A stretch of DNA of 61,938 nucleotides from Lachnospiraceae bacterium (lineage in GTDB: Bacteria; Bacillota; Clostridia; Lachnospirales; Lachnospiraceae), in assembly GCA_017617545.1 (NCBI GenBank), contig JAFZVZ010000005.1:1-61938 (forward strand). Reading direction: 5' to 3'. Below the pieces are notes generated by a model. That model did not search any database, had not been told where the DNA came from, and saw nothing but the letters and a program-made list of their open reading frames with translations. Below, piece by piece: positions 1-8,418 of the stretch. Each line of letters opens with the position of its first letter. Positions within the stretch are counted from its first letter, which is position 1. Made by a program: the position numbers and the translations under genes.

Positions 1-1
1 A

Positions 2-601
2 AACGGCGAGCCAATTGCCTACGTGATCTTTAAGGATATCAAAAACGATCCTGCTGCGATCCTCAATGTGGAGGAGTGCGCATGGACATGCCGCGAGGGT
101 TTCCGCGCGGTGCTCGGGTTCCTGGCAAGATTCGAGGCGGACTACGGCACAATCGAGATGCGGCTTCCCGCAGGAATCGACCTTTTGCGCGTCATCGTGA
201 CGCCGAATGCGTACGCGGTCAAGGAGACGGTGTTCCCGAACTTCATGGTTCGTGTGATCAACGCAAAGAAACTCCTGGAAACCATCAAAAAGCCTGTGGA
301 TTGCGATTTCACGATCAGGATTACGGACGAGATGATCTCGGAAAATAACCGCACCTACCGCGTCCTTTCCGACCGCGTTGAGGTGGTCGGCGAACGGTTC
401 GCAGCGGACGAAGAGAGTGCCGCGGACACGACGCCCAAGGCAGACCTTGAGATCAATGTGCGTGCCCTCGGGCAGCTCGCAATCGGCGGGCTTACCATGG
501 ACGAAGCGTTGCTTCGTACGGATGTGACAGTGAACGCGAAGGAGGAGATGCTTCGCCGCGTGTTCATTCCAAAGAAAATCTATGTCGGAGAGCATTTTTA
601 G
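2..601 (+). CDS. Eis-like GNAT acetyltransferase, C-terminal part (5' truncated)
   Basis: The reading frame is open from the left edge (phase starts at base 2), so the true start lies outside the window. The visible 199 residues match the C-terminal half of Eis/GNAT proteins: a GYV-type end of a GNAT fold (PIAYVIFKD), then a helix rich in the W..G...LL.F pattern, then an SCP2-like sterol-carrier fold ending in the short basic tail typical of the family (FIPKKIYVGEHF). Family members acetylate amines such as aminoglycosides or polyamines. Gene ends TAG, followed after 24 nt by the next start. Family call is from sequence pattern; the substrate is unknown. Confidence 0.72.
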   Translation, partial: NGEPIAYVIFKDIKNDPAAILNVEECAWTCREGFRAVLGFLARFEADYGTIEMRLPAGIDLLRVIVTPNAYAVKETVFPNFMVRVINAKKLLETIKKPVDCDFTIRITDEMISENNRTYRVLSDRVEVVGERFAADEESAADTTPKADLEINVRALGQLAIGGLTMDEALLRTDVTVNAKEEMLRRVFIPKKIYVGEHF

Positions 602-625
602 TTGATGCAGGAAAGGAGCGCTCCG

Positions 626-1165
626 ATGCTGTTATACCACTACTACGAAAAGAAAAACGGACCGTTCCGAAGTATTTCCGAGCTTTCGGATGCGCAGGCG
701 GAAGAGGTGTTAGCGCGGATTCGCGCGGAGAAGCCGGATGCGTTCATCTCGAAGCGTCCGGAGGACTATGTGCAGAAACGGCGCAGGTTCGAAAAGATTC
801 TTCTTGAGGAGTTCCGTAAAAAAGGCGGACTCATCGAGCGCGAGACGCCGCACTATCTTGTCGTGGAGGCGTGCCCGTTCTTCGAAAAATGGTACGAGCA
901 GACCGCCTGCGTCGCGATTGACACGGCGGATCTGGATGTGCGTGCGCTGTCCTTTACCTACGGCGATTCGCACCCGACCTTCAGCGGAAATGTGAAGGAC
1001 GGCAAGGAGTATCGGAACCGTCTTTATACCTACGACGAAATCCTCGAAATTATCGGCAAATACGGCCTTCCCCAGCACTGGAACCCGGATTTTAAATTCG
1101 GCCCGGAGTGCTATGTGGAGGTTCAGATGTGGACCGATCGGGGAATCGAGCAATACCTAGAATAA
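626..1165 (+). CDS. conserved hypothetical protein (179 aa)
   Basis: The ATG at 626 is chosen because GGAAAGGAG lies 8 nt upstream (609-617); an in-frame TTG/ATG at 602/605 has no SD. The protein is soluble and charged, starts MLLYHYYEKKNGPFRSIS, and has no signal peptide or membrane segment. I do not recognise a catalytic motif. It sits tightly between two acetyltransferase genes and is probably co-transcribed with them. Confidence 0.7.
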   Translation: MLLYHYYEKKNGPFRSISELSDAQAEEVLARIRAEKPDAFISKRPEDYVQKRRRFEKILLEEFRKKGGLIERETPHYLVVEACPFFEKWYEQTACVAIDTADLDVRALSFTYGDSHPTFSGNVKDGKEYRNRLYTYDEILEIIGKYGLPQHWNPDFKFGPECYVEVQMWTDRGIEQYLE

Positions 1166-1178
1166 CAGGCAGGGGCAA

Positions 1179-2420
1179 ATGGTAATTCGCGAGTTACAAC
1201 CGAATGAGGCGGGTGTTTTAAAGGACTTCCTGTACGAGGCCATTTTCCTTCCGGAGGGCGTGACGCCGCCGGAGCGCTCCATCGTGGAGCTTCCGGAGCT
1301 TCGGATTTATTACGAGGGCTTCGGCACGGGAAAGGCGGACTTCTGCATGGTTGCGGAGGAAGACAGCCGGATTGTCGGCGCGGCCTGGACGCGCCTGATG
1401 AAGGACTATGGGTATGTGGATGACGAGACGCCGTCCTTTGCCATCTCCCTTTACCGGGAATACCGGGGGCAGGGCATCGGTACAAAGCTGATGCTTGCGA
1501 TGCTTGAGTTGTTGCGGAAAAAGGGTTACAAGCAGGCGTCACTGGCGGTTCAAAAGGCCAACGTAGCCGAGCGGATGTACGAGAAGGTCGGCTTTCACAC
1601 CGTCTCGGAAAATGAGGAAGAGTACATCATGGTGTGCGATCTGAGCGCAGAAGTTGCAAACCGGGTTGCGGAGCATTTTACGGCGGAAGTCAGGAGAATT
1701 CTCGTCGACAACTTGGTGGGCGTTTACCTCCACGGATCGGCGGTGATGGGGTGCTTCAATCCCGAAAAGAGCGATGTCGACCTACTGGTTGTTGTGAATG
1801 AGGAACCCACGGATACCGTGAAACGTGCCTTTCTGGATATGGTTGTATCCCTCAATGAAAACGGTCCCACGAAGGGCATCGAGATGAGCGTCGTGAGGCG
1901 CGGGGTATGCAAACCGTTCGCATACCCGACGCCTTTTGAGCTGCATTTTTCGAAGATGCATCTTGATTGGTACCGGAACGATCCGGAGGATTATATTGCA
2001 AAGATGAAGGGCACCGACAGGGATCTGGCGGCGCACATTACGGTGATCCGTGCAAGGGGCGTGTGCCTGTGCGGAGCGCCCATAGATGAAGTCTTCGGGG
2101 AAGTCCCGAAGCAGGACTATATGGATTCGCTTTGGTATGATATCGCCGATGCAGAGGATGATATCGCCGAAGACACGATGTATCTTACGCTCAATCTCGC
2201 CAGAGTTCTTGCTTTTTTGCAGGACGGCAGCGTCCTCTCCAAGAAAGAGGGCGGCGAGTGGGGGCTTAAGAATCTGCCGGAGGAGTACCACGGGCTTCTC
2301 CGGGAAGCACTTTCGGAATATCGCGGCGAAATGCCGGGGTATGATATAAGCGTGGCGAAAGACTACGCGCTATTTTGCCTGAGTCAGATCAGAAATACTA
2401 TGCAACCGCAGAACGAGTAG
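1179..2420 (+). CDS. GNAT acetyltransferase fused to AadA-like aminoglycoside nucleotidyltransferase
   Basis: Two domains. Residues 1-155 form a GNAT acetyltransferase with the acetyl-CoA loop YRGQGIGT at 95-102. Residues 165-413 resemble ANT(3'')/ANT(9) adenylyltransferases: GS at 186-187 followed by the DxD pair (D199, D201) that binds metal and NTP, then the PTPFELHFS segment and helical C-terminal half typical of DUF4111. A protein with both could acetylate and nucleotidylate an amino-sugar, or one half may be regulatory. The GNAT half is about 75% identical by eye to the stand-alone protein at 13415-13882, so a duplication is likely. SD AGGGG lies just upstream of ATG 1179. Whether it confers drug resistance is not shown by sequence. 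Confidence 0.85.
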   Translation: MVIRELQPNEAGVLKDFLYEAIFLPEGVTPPERSIVELPELRIYYEGFGTGKADFCMVAEEDSRIVGAAWTRLMKDYGYVDDETPSFAISLYREYRGQGIGTKLMLAMLELLRKKGYKQASLAVQKANVAERMYEKVGFHTVSENEEEYIMVCDLSAEVANRVAEHFTAEVRRILVDNLVGVYLHGSAVMGCFNPEKSDVDLLVVVNEEPTDTVKRAFLDMVVSLNENGPTKGIEMSVVRRGVCKPFAYPTPFELHFSKMHLDWYRNDPEDYIAKMKGTDRDLAAHITVIRARGVCLCGAPIDEVFGEVPKQDYMDSLWYDIADAEDDIAEDTMYLTLNLARVLAFLQDGSVLSKKEGGEWGLKNLPEEYHGLLREALSEYRGEMPGYDISVAKDYALFCLSQIRNTMQPQNE

Positions 2421-2537
2421 GAGAGCATGACTCCCGCGTGTAAAGAGCACGCGATGCGGATTTCGGAGGACAGGCAGAACCAAAGCCCCTCGTGGGCAAC
2501 GCGGATTGACCGCGAAATCCAAATAAGAAGGTGTAAC

Positions 2538-3230
2538 ATGAAGAAGATCGGACTTGTCGGGGGAACCGGGCCGGAATCTACGGCGATGTATTACAGAATT
2601 CTGAATACGGAGATCGATCGCCTTACGAACGGTCGGAGTATGCCGGATATTGCCATCGAGAGCGTGAACTTTCGAAGAGCTTGGGATTACGTCGTGAAGA
2701 AGCAGTATAACCTGCTGGCGGATTATCTAGCGGAGAAGGCGAACGCTTTGATCGTGGGAGGTGCTGAAGTGATTTCACTAACAGCGGTCACCATGCATAT
2801 TGTGTCGGAAGAGCTGAAGGGAAAAGTTTCGGCTCCACTCGTCAGTATTCCGAAGGCCGTGTGTGATGAGGCGGTATCTCTTGGGATTCGGAAAGTAGGC
2901 CTTCTCGGGACGGCTTTTACGATGGAACAGGAGTACATGAAGCAGGATCTGGAGGCGGCAGGCATACAGGTTTTCGTTCCGAATGAACAGGAAAGGGAAC
3001 TGGTGGCAAGAAGGATCTTCGAGGAGCTTGAGAACGGAATTGTGAAGAAGGAAACACTTAGGGAGTTTCAGACGATTATGAACAGAATGAAGGAGCAGGA
3101 CGGTATCGAAGGCGTCATCCTCGGATGTACGGAATTGCCGCTTCTGCTGAACTCCGAAACCTGTCCGGTACACTGCCTGGATGCGGTACAGATTCACATC
3201 CGTAAACTCATTGAGTTAGCGATGGAATAA
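2538..3230 (+). CDS. aspartate/glutamate racemase family protein
   Basis: Start ATG 2538 has SD AGAAGG; upstream in-frame ATGs (2427, 2454) lack an SD and precede unconserved sequence. The protein begins MKKIGLVGGTGPES, the hallmark of the Asp/Glu/hydantoin racemase family. The second catalytic site is present (VILGCTELPLLL), but the first conserved Cys is absent: the equivalent segment reads VISLTAVTMH. In the E. coli homologue YgeA the first Cys is Thr, and the enzyme is an L-specific racemase; the same asymmetry may apply here. Possible role: D-amino acid supply or scavenging. Length (230 aa) is normal for the family. Confidence 0.87.
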   Translation: MKKIGLVGGTGPESTAMYYRILNTEIDRLTNGRSMPDIAIESVNFRRAWDYVVKKQYNLLADYLAEKANALIVGGAEVISLTAVTMHIVSEELKGKVSAPLVSIPKAVCDEAVSLGIRKVGLLGTAFTMEQEYMKQDLEAAGIQVFVPNEQERELVARRIFEELENGIVKKETLREFQTIMNRMKEQDGIEGVILGCTELPLLLNSETCPVHCLDAVQIHIRKLIELAME

Positions 3231-3254
3231 ACCATCGAACAAGGAGCAAACGAA

Positions 3255-3929
3255 TTGAATACGCATAGAAACGCGCGAATGATCGGGCTGTTCAGCGGCT
3301 TCCCGGAGCATCATTTTACGGATGCGCACGTGGAGGTCCTTCGGGCGAACCTGCCGAAGCGGGGAAGCATCGTGATGATTAGTGCCGACCCTGAGAATTC
3401 TGCGCAAAATGATGATGACCGCGACGGCATGCACGAGATGTTTGCCGAGCGTGGGTTGGGATTTGCCAAAAGGCATGTGATCGACCGTCGCACCGATGCT
3501 GCGGAGGCAGTGAATCTCGTTCGCGAGGCGGACTGCATCTGGCTCATGGGCGGCGAATCGACGTTGCAGTTACAGTTGATCCGCGACCTCGGGCTCGATA
3601 CGGAGCTTCGTGAGAGCAAGGCGGTGATCCTCGGCGTGAGCGCCGGTTCGATGAATCTCGGACGCACGGTGGCTTATCTCTGGGACGACCCGCATTTTTA
3701 CGAGGCGTTAGGGCTCACGAACATCACGATCAAGGCGCACTACGAGGAGGGCGAATGGTTCGTTCCGAGACTTCTCGAAATGTCCAAGACACATCCGATT
3801 GTTGCGATGGAGGACTTGAGCGCGATCTTTGTGAAGGGTGACGACGTGTGGAAGGTCGGCGAAATGCACCTGTTTGACAAGGGTGAGATCGGGCCGGTCA
3901 CGGATGAAAAATTGAAGGAGTTATTGTAA
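3255..3929 (+). CDS. peptidase S51 (dipeptidase E-like) family protein
   Basis: TTG start at 3255 with AAGGAG 9 nt upstream. The 224 aa protein has the class-I-amidotransferase-like fold of S51 peptidases: IWLMGGEST, then the nucleophile elbow GVSAGSMNL, then an active His candidate in IKAHYEEGE. Relatives cleave N-terminal Asp dipeptides or degrade cyanophycin; the substrate here is unknown. Lies 24 nt after the racemase and 1 nt before the next gene, suggesting one transcript. Confidence 0.85.
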   Translation: MNTHRNARMIGLFSGFPEHHFTDAHVEVLRANLPKRGSIVMISADPENSAQNDDDRDGMHEMFAERGLGFAKRHVIDRRTDAAEAVNLVREADCIWLMGGESTLQLQLIRDLGLDTELRESKAVILGVSAGSMNLGRTVAYLWDDPHFYEALGLTNITIKAHYEEGEWFVPRLLEMSKTHPIVAMEDLSAIFVKGDDVWKVGEMHLFDKGEIGPVTDEKLKELL

Positions 3930-3930
3930 C

Positions 3931-4338
3931 ATGTTTGATCTTATTGAACTTACGGAAGAGCAATCGGAAGAGCTGAATGAGGCTTTGGAGGAGTTCGATA
4001 CCGAGCATATCACGTACCGCATGGAGGGCAGCATTTGCCTCGGAATGCAGAAGGACGGCGAGCTGATCGCCGGTGTGAACGCGTATGTGACGTGCTTTAA
4101 GATCCTGTACATCGAGACGTTGTTCGTACAGGAGGAGTATCGCAGAACGGGCCTCGGGAAGCAGCTGATCACCGAGCTGGAGCGGCGTGCGAAGGAGATG
4201 GGCGTAAACCTCATCCGCGTCGACACATTTGACTGGCAGGGCAAGGACTTCTATCTCGCGATGGGGTACGAGCTTGCGGGTCAGTACACCTGCGAGGAGG
4301 ACGGCTATTCCGAGTATTTCTTCCTCAAGCGGATTTAG
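3931..4338 (+). CDS. GNAT family N-acetyltransferase
   Basis: A 135 aa single-domain GNAT. Motif A is visible as LFVQEEYRRTGLGKQLI and motif B as FYLAMGYELAGQ. The gene starts 1 nt after the preceding stop and uses the SD AAGGAG inside the end of that gene, so translation is probably coupled. Substrate unknown. Confidence 0.88.
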   Translation: MFDLIELTEEQSEELNEALEEFDTEHITYRMEGSICLGMQKDGELIAGVNAYVTCFKILYIETLFVQEEYRRTGLGKQLITELERRAKEMGVNLIRVDTFDWQGKDFYLAMGYELAGQYTCEEDGYSEYFFLKRI

Positions 4339-4367
4339 GAAGTTTGTTAGGAACGGGGGATTAACAT

Positions 4368-4934
4368 ATGGTTATTTGTGAGACAGAGCGCTTAGTGTTG
4401 CGCGATTTTACGAGAGCGGATATCGAAAAACGAATCGAGTGGGAGACCGTCGACCGCGAGTGGCTCGACTGGGACGCTCCGTGGGAGAGGGAAAATGACC
4501 TCCCCGTCGAGGAGATGGTACAGGGCCTTGAGGAGTTCGCCGACATGACGGCGGCCAAGGGACCCGACGATATGCGCTTCAGTTTTCAGATTGATGTTAA
4601 GGAGACCGGCGAGTACATCGGTTGGATCAGCTGCTATTGCATCGATGACAACTACGAGTACACGGATGACGATGCGTTGTTTGCATTCGGCATCGATATC
4701 CCGCCGCAGTCGTGCCGCGGAAAGGGCTACGGATACGAGGCGTTCAAGGCAGCGATCGAGTATCTGGCCTCGAAGGGCATGAAGGAGATTTACACACAGA
4801 CATGGTCCGGTAACACGCGAATGGTCGCTTTGGCCGAGAAGCTTGGGTTCCGCGAGATCTGCAGGAAGAAGGACTTCCGCGAGGTGCGCGGCGAAAAATA
4901 CGACGGGCTCACGTTTGTGCACAAAGCAGAATAA
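4368..4934 (+). CDS. GNAT acetyltransferase, RimJ/RimL type
   Basis: 188 aa. Starts with the ETERLVLRDFTRADIE pattern of RimJ/RimL-type acetyltransferases and carries the acetyl-CoA segment QSCRGKGYGYEAF, followed by the TWSGNTRMVALAEKLGF helix typical of this branch. Members modify protein N-termini or small amines. An SD-like GGGGG lies upstream of ATG 4368. Confidence 0.88.
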   Translation: MVICETERLVLRDFTRADIEKRIEWETVDREWLDWDAPWERENDLPVEEMVQGLEEFADMTAAKGPDDMRFSFQIDVKETGEYIGWISCYCIDDNYEYTDDDALFAFGIDIPPQSCRGKGYGYEAFKAAIEYLASKGMKEIYTQTWSGNTRMVALAEKLGFREICRKKDFREVRGEKYDGLTFVHKAE

Positions 4935-4943
4935 GGAGAAACC

Positions 4944-5456
4944 ATGGATAAGGGTAAGATTATTTTCCTCAACGGGGTGACCAGTTCGGGGAAGACTTCG
5001 ATCGTTGAGGCGCTTCAGGAGCGCAGAGATCAATTTTTCTATGTTGTTGCGAACGACCTGTTCGCGGAGATGGTCGGTGAGCAGTACTTGGAGGAGAACT
5101 ACTGGAAGTATCTTTCGGAAGTGATCATCCTCATGTACCACACCGCGAAGCTGTACTCGGATCTCGGGAAAAATGTGCTGATCGACGGCATTCTGGTCGA
5201 GCGCGACGAGATCAAGCCGCACTACGAAAAGCTCATGGAGATCATGAAGGACAGCCCGCTTAGTATCGTGGAGGTGTACTGCCCGCTTGAAGTGTGCAGA
5301 CAGCGAAACATCGAGCGCGGCGACCGCTTCGAGAGCCAGTCGGACGAGCAGGCGGAGCTGATGAGCAAGGATATCAAATATACGATGCGCGTCGATACGA
5401 GCGTGAACACTCCGGCGGAGTGCGCGGAGCAGATCGTGAAGACATTGTTTGAGTAA
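4944..5456 (+). CDS. chloramphenicol phosphotransferase-like P-loop kinase
   Basis: 170 aa with N-terminal FLNGVTSSGKTS (Walker A), matching the CPT-like family, whose founder phosphorylates chloramphenicol in its producer Streptomyces. A lid-type region around CRQRNIERGDR provides basic residues, and a DGIL segment follows the second strand. SD AAGGAG, spacing 7. Other small-molecule kinases share this fold, so chloramphenicol is not assured as substrate. Confidence 0.78.
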   Translation: MDKGKIIFLNGVTSSGKTSIVEALQERRDQFFYVVANDLFAEMVGEQYLEENYWKYLSEVIILMYHTAKLYSDLGKNVLIDGILVERDEIKPHYEKLMEIMKDSPLSIVEVYCPLEVCRQRNIERGDRFESQSDEQAELMSKDIKYTMRVDTSVNTPAECAEQIVKTLFE

Positions 5457-5524
5457 TCTATGACTTGATCATGCGGGGGCTGCGACACGGTCAATGCCCC
5501 CGAAACACCGGGAGGAACAACACT

Positions 5525-6043
5525 ATGGTACTACTGGCAATCGATCTTCAGAGAGGTTTGCTCGTTGAAGATCTTTACAACTATGAAGGTTTTGTTGCGA
5601 ACATGAAGAAGCTTCTTGCAGAGGCGAGAGCACGCGGCGTGGAGGTCATCTACGTGCGGCACGACGCCGGCGCGGGAAGCGGCATGAGCGAGGGCGACTG
5701 GGATTTCGAGTTCTATGAGGAGCTCGCACCCCTGCCCGGTGAGAAAGTGTTCGTGAAGAAAGTGAACAGCTGCTTCAGCAACAAGGAACTTTGCAAGTAT
5801 CTCGAGGAGAAGGGCGAAGAGACGGTGATCATCGCCGGCCTTCAGACCAACTACTGCATCGACGCGTCCATCAAGTCCGCATTTGACCGCGACTACGGCG
5901 TGATTGTGCCCGAGGGCTGCAATTCCACATTTGACAACGACTACATGGACGGCGAGACTACGGTTCGCTACTACAACGAGGACATCTGGGATTCGTTTGC
6001 GGATGTTGTCCCGATTGAAGAAGCATTTGAGGTGGAAGAATGA
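5525..6043 (+). CDS. isochorismatase-like cysteine hydrolase
   Basis: ATG 5525 follows GGGAGG; upstream in-frame codons lack an SD. The catalytic triad of the family is visible: D in VLLAIDLQRG, K in VFVKKVNSCF and the nucleophilic C in IAGLQTNYCID. 172 aa, cytosolic. Relatives hydrolyse amides or enol-ethers (nicotinamidase, isochorismatase). Overlaps the next gene by 4 nt (ATGA), implying translational coupling. Confidence 0.9.
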   Translation: MVLLAIDLQRGLLVEDLYNYEGFVANMKKLLAEARARGVEVIYVRHDAGAGSGMSEGDWDFEFYEELAPLPGEKVFVKKVNSCFSNKELCKYLEEKGEETVIIAGLQTNYCIDASIKSAFDRDYGVIVPEGCNSTFDNDYMDGETTVRYYNEDIWDSFADVVPIEEAFEVEE

Positions 6044-6630
6044 AGAAAGAACACACAATAGTTGCGCTTCCGAAGGCGGAATGGAAAGGCGCTCCGATCA
6101 TGATGAGATACACCACGGAGGAGTATTTCGATGTGGAGATTTCGGAGTGCCCGGACGCTTTCGAGGCGAAGCTTGTAAAGAAGAAGTTTGACACTCCGGT
6201 GACACATTCGCCGGAGGAGTATGATTTTCCGGACAGTCTGTACCAGGATCACTGGGAGAAGGCCGAGGCCTTCGGCATGTACACCGAGGAGAACGGGGAG
6301 CGGAAAATGCTCGCCTGCATCGAGGTGTGTCCCGAGGAGTGGAGCAACCGGCTGATGGTGACGGAGCTGTGGGTGGATGATTCCCTGCACAGACAGGGTG
6401 TCGGCACCGCGCTTATGAACAAGGCAAAGGAGATCGCGAAGGCCCAGGGGCGCAGAGCGATCATCCTGGAGACGCAGTCCTGCAACGTGAGAGCCATTGC
6501 GTTCTACCGCAGTCAGGGCTTTCAGCTGCTTGGCTTTGACACCTGCTGCTACAGGAACAGTGATATAAAAAGACATGAAGTCCGCATCAACCTCGTGTAC
6601 TTCATGGATGATCGTGACGGACGATGGTGA
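6040..6630 (+). CDS. GNAT acetyltransferase resembling streptothricin acetyltransferase
   Basis: 196 aa. The segment from V-T-E-L-W-V through HRQGVGTALMNKAKEIA and the LETQSCNVRAIAFY stretch match the Sat/SatA group that acetylates the beta-lysine of streptothricin. N-terminal 85 residues form the beta-rich half found in Sat proteins. The start overlaps the previous stop by 4 nt. Similar motifs occur in other GNATs, so resistance is an inference. Confidence 0.78.
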   Translation: MKKEHTIVALPKAEWKGAPIMMRYTTEEYFDVEISECPDAFEAKLVKKKFDTPVTHSPEEYDFPDSLYQDHWEKAEAFGMYTEENGERKMLACIEVCPEEWSNRLMVTELWVDDSLHRQGVGTALMNKAKEIAKAQGRRAIILETQSCNVRAIAFYRSQGFQLLGFDTCCYRNSDIKRHEVRINLVYFMDDRDGRW

Positions 6631-6653
6631 CGTGTCCGGAGAACGGAGGCAGT

Positions 6654-7568
6654 ATGATCACGACAAAACAGTTTCAGATATTGACGGACATCAATCTGGT
6701 GTGGAAGTTGATGACGGAGGTTTACGATCACGAAGAGAGCAACGGACCTGCGGCACCTTTCTTTGAGTACGCAATCACGTCACCGTGGCACGACCGCGAT
6801 TACGACCGGCTCAGTCGTTTCTGGATGGACGGCGATGTGCCGGTTGCGTTCGTGTTTTACGAGACATCCGCGGATGAGATTTATTTCGTGCTGCGCCCGG
6901 GTTACGAGGCGCTTGCAGACGAAATGGTCGGGTATGCGGAAAATGCATTTCCGAAGTTTGAGGAGCCCACGGAGTTCGTAATCGGAAGCCGCCAGACGGC
7001 TTTGATCGAGGCGGCGAAGCGGCGCGGATATCAGCTTGCGTACGAGGATTCGGATCTGTATTTCGATTTCAGGACCGGGACGCTTGATTATCCGCTTCCG
7101 GAGGGGTATCATTTTACGAATCCGGAGGACAACGACCCTCTGAAAGTCGCCAAATGTCTTTGGGACGGCTTTAACAAGGCGGAGCACGGTGAGTTTACCG
7201 ACTGGGAGACGCCTGTGAAAAACGGCGGAATAAGCCCGCACGAGCTCTATCAGAACGTGCTCGGCGCAACAATCGCGCCCGCACCCCATGCAACTTATGA
7301 GTATACCACCGTCATTGCGGATGAGAATGACGACTATGTCTGCTTCTCCGGGATGTGGTGGGTGCCGGAAAATAAACTTGCCTACATGGAGCCTCTGTGT
7401 ACAGTCCCGGAGCATCAGCACAAGGGTCTGGCAGCGGCAGCGCTTGCGCATCACGAGAAGAACCTGCGTCCGCTGGGCGCCGAGGTTATGACCGGGGGCG
7501 GCAACGACTTCTATCGGAAGATCGGATATAAGGGCATCCATGTGTACGGGCATTATCAGAAAAAATGA
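6654..7568 (+). CDS. GNAT family protein, probably two GNAT folds in tandem
   Basis: ATG 6654 follows GGAGGC; the GTG at 6624 has no SD. 304 aa, about twice a single GNAT. The N-terminal half (VPVAFVFYETSADEIYFVL) looks degenerate, with no clear acetyl-CoA loop. The C-terminal half has CTVPEHQHKGLAAAAL and a final FYRKIGYKG helix, so it is probably the active one. Ends in a 4-nt overlap with an in-frame ATG of the next gene. Confidence 0.82.
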   Translation: MITTKQFQILTDINLVWKLMTEVYDHEESNGPAAPFFEYAITSPWHDRDYDRLSRFWMDGDVPVAFVFYETSADEIYFVLRPGYEALADEMVGYAENAFPKFEEPTEFVIGSRQTALIEAAKRRGYQLAYEDSDLYFDFRTGTLDYPLPEGYHFTNPEDNDPLKVAKCLWDGFNKAEHGEFTDWETPVKNGGISPHELYQNVLGATIAPAPHATYEYTTVIADENDDYVCFSGMWWVPENKLAYMEPLCTVPEHQHKGLAAAALAHHEKNLRPLGAEVMTGGGNDFYRKIGYKGIHVYGHYQKK

Positions 7569-7579
7569 GGATGTATACT

Positions 7580-8344
7580 ATGGATTATGTAAAAGAAAAC
7601 AGTAAAATATGGGATGACCGGTCTGCAAATGCGGACCGGTGGTCCGTCCCTGTGTCAAGTGAGGAGGTTTCGCTCGCGAGACAGGACAAATGGAGCATTT
7701 TGCTGACGCCGACGAAGCCGGTCCCGCGTGACTGGTTTCCGCAGGAGTTGGCCGGGAAGAATGTTTTGTGCCTCGCGAGCGGAGGCGGCCAGCAGGGCCC
7801 GATCCTCGCCGCAACAGGCGCAAACGTGACAGTATTCGACAACAGTAGAACACAGTTGGATAAGGACTTGTACGTTGCAAACAGGGACGGCTTGACGATC
7901 GCGACGGCGCAGGGAAACATGCAGGATCTGTCCGAATTTGCCGACGAGAGTTTTGACCTTGTGATTAATCCATGGTCGAACAGTTACATCGACAACGTGC
8001 TTCCGGTGTGGAAGGAGTGCGCAAGAATTCTTAAGAAGGGCGGCATTCTCATTGCCGGCTTCAGCAACGGGGTCGAAAGTATCTTCGACCCGGTGAAGAT
8101 TGAGCAGGGTGAACTCAGCGTGGCGTACAAGTTGCCTTACGCGGATGTTGACCATCTGGACAATCCGGACATAAAGCGGATTGCGGAGGCCGAAGGCTAC
8201 ATCTGGGGTCACACGCTCACGGACCAGATCGGCGGCCAGATTGACGCCGGCTTTGCGATCGTCGGGTTCTATGAGGACCGCGGCGGCACCCCGCTTGACA
8301 ACTTTATGAGCGGCTCAATCGCAACGAAAGCGGTGAAGATGTAG
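7580..8344 (+). CDS. class I SAM-dependent methyltransferase
   Basis: Three in-frame ATGs exist (7565, 7571, 7580). I choose 7580 because GAGG lies about 10 nt upstream and MDYVKENSKIWDDR is the usual N-terminus of this subfamily. SAM site: NVLCLASGGGQQGP, then the acidic VTVFDNS, then FDLVINPWS and LKKGGILIAG. 254 aa. The substrate is unknown; relatives act on small molecules. Confidence 0.88.
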   Translation: MDYVKENSKIWDDRSANADRWSVPVSSEEVSLARQDKWSILLTPTKPVPRDWFPQELAGKNVLCLASGGGQQGPILAATGANVTVFDNSRTQLDKDLYVANRDGLTIATAQGNMQDLSEFADESFDLVINPWSNSYIDNVLPVWKECARILKKGGILIAGFSNGVESIFDPVKIEQGELSVAYKLPYADVDHLDNPDIKRIAEAEGYIWGHTLTDQIGGQIDAGFAIVGFYEDRGGTPLDNFMSGSIATKAVKM

Positions 8345-8418
8345 AGTGCCGTGGGGACGGAGTAACGAGGTTAGTGGCTCATTAAACTGCAGCGAATTTC
8401 AAAAAGGAGAATCCGGAC

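Noticed and set aside
2427-2537. N-terminal extension of the racemase from ATG 2427
   Set aside because: No SD; the family N-terminus (MKKIGLVGGTGP) starts at 2538 behind a proper SD.
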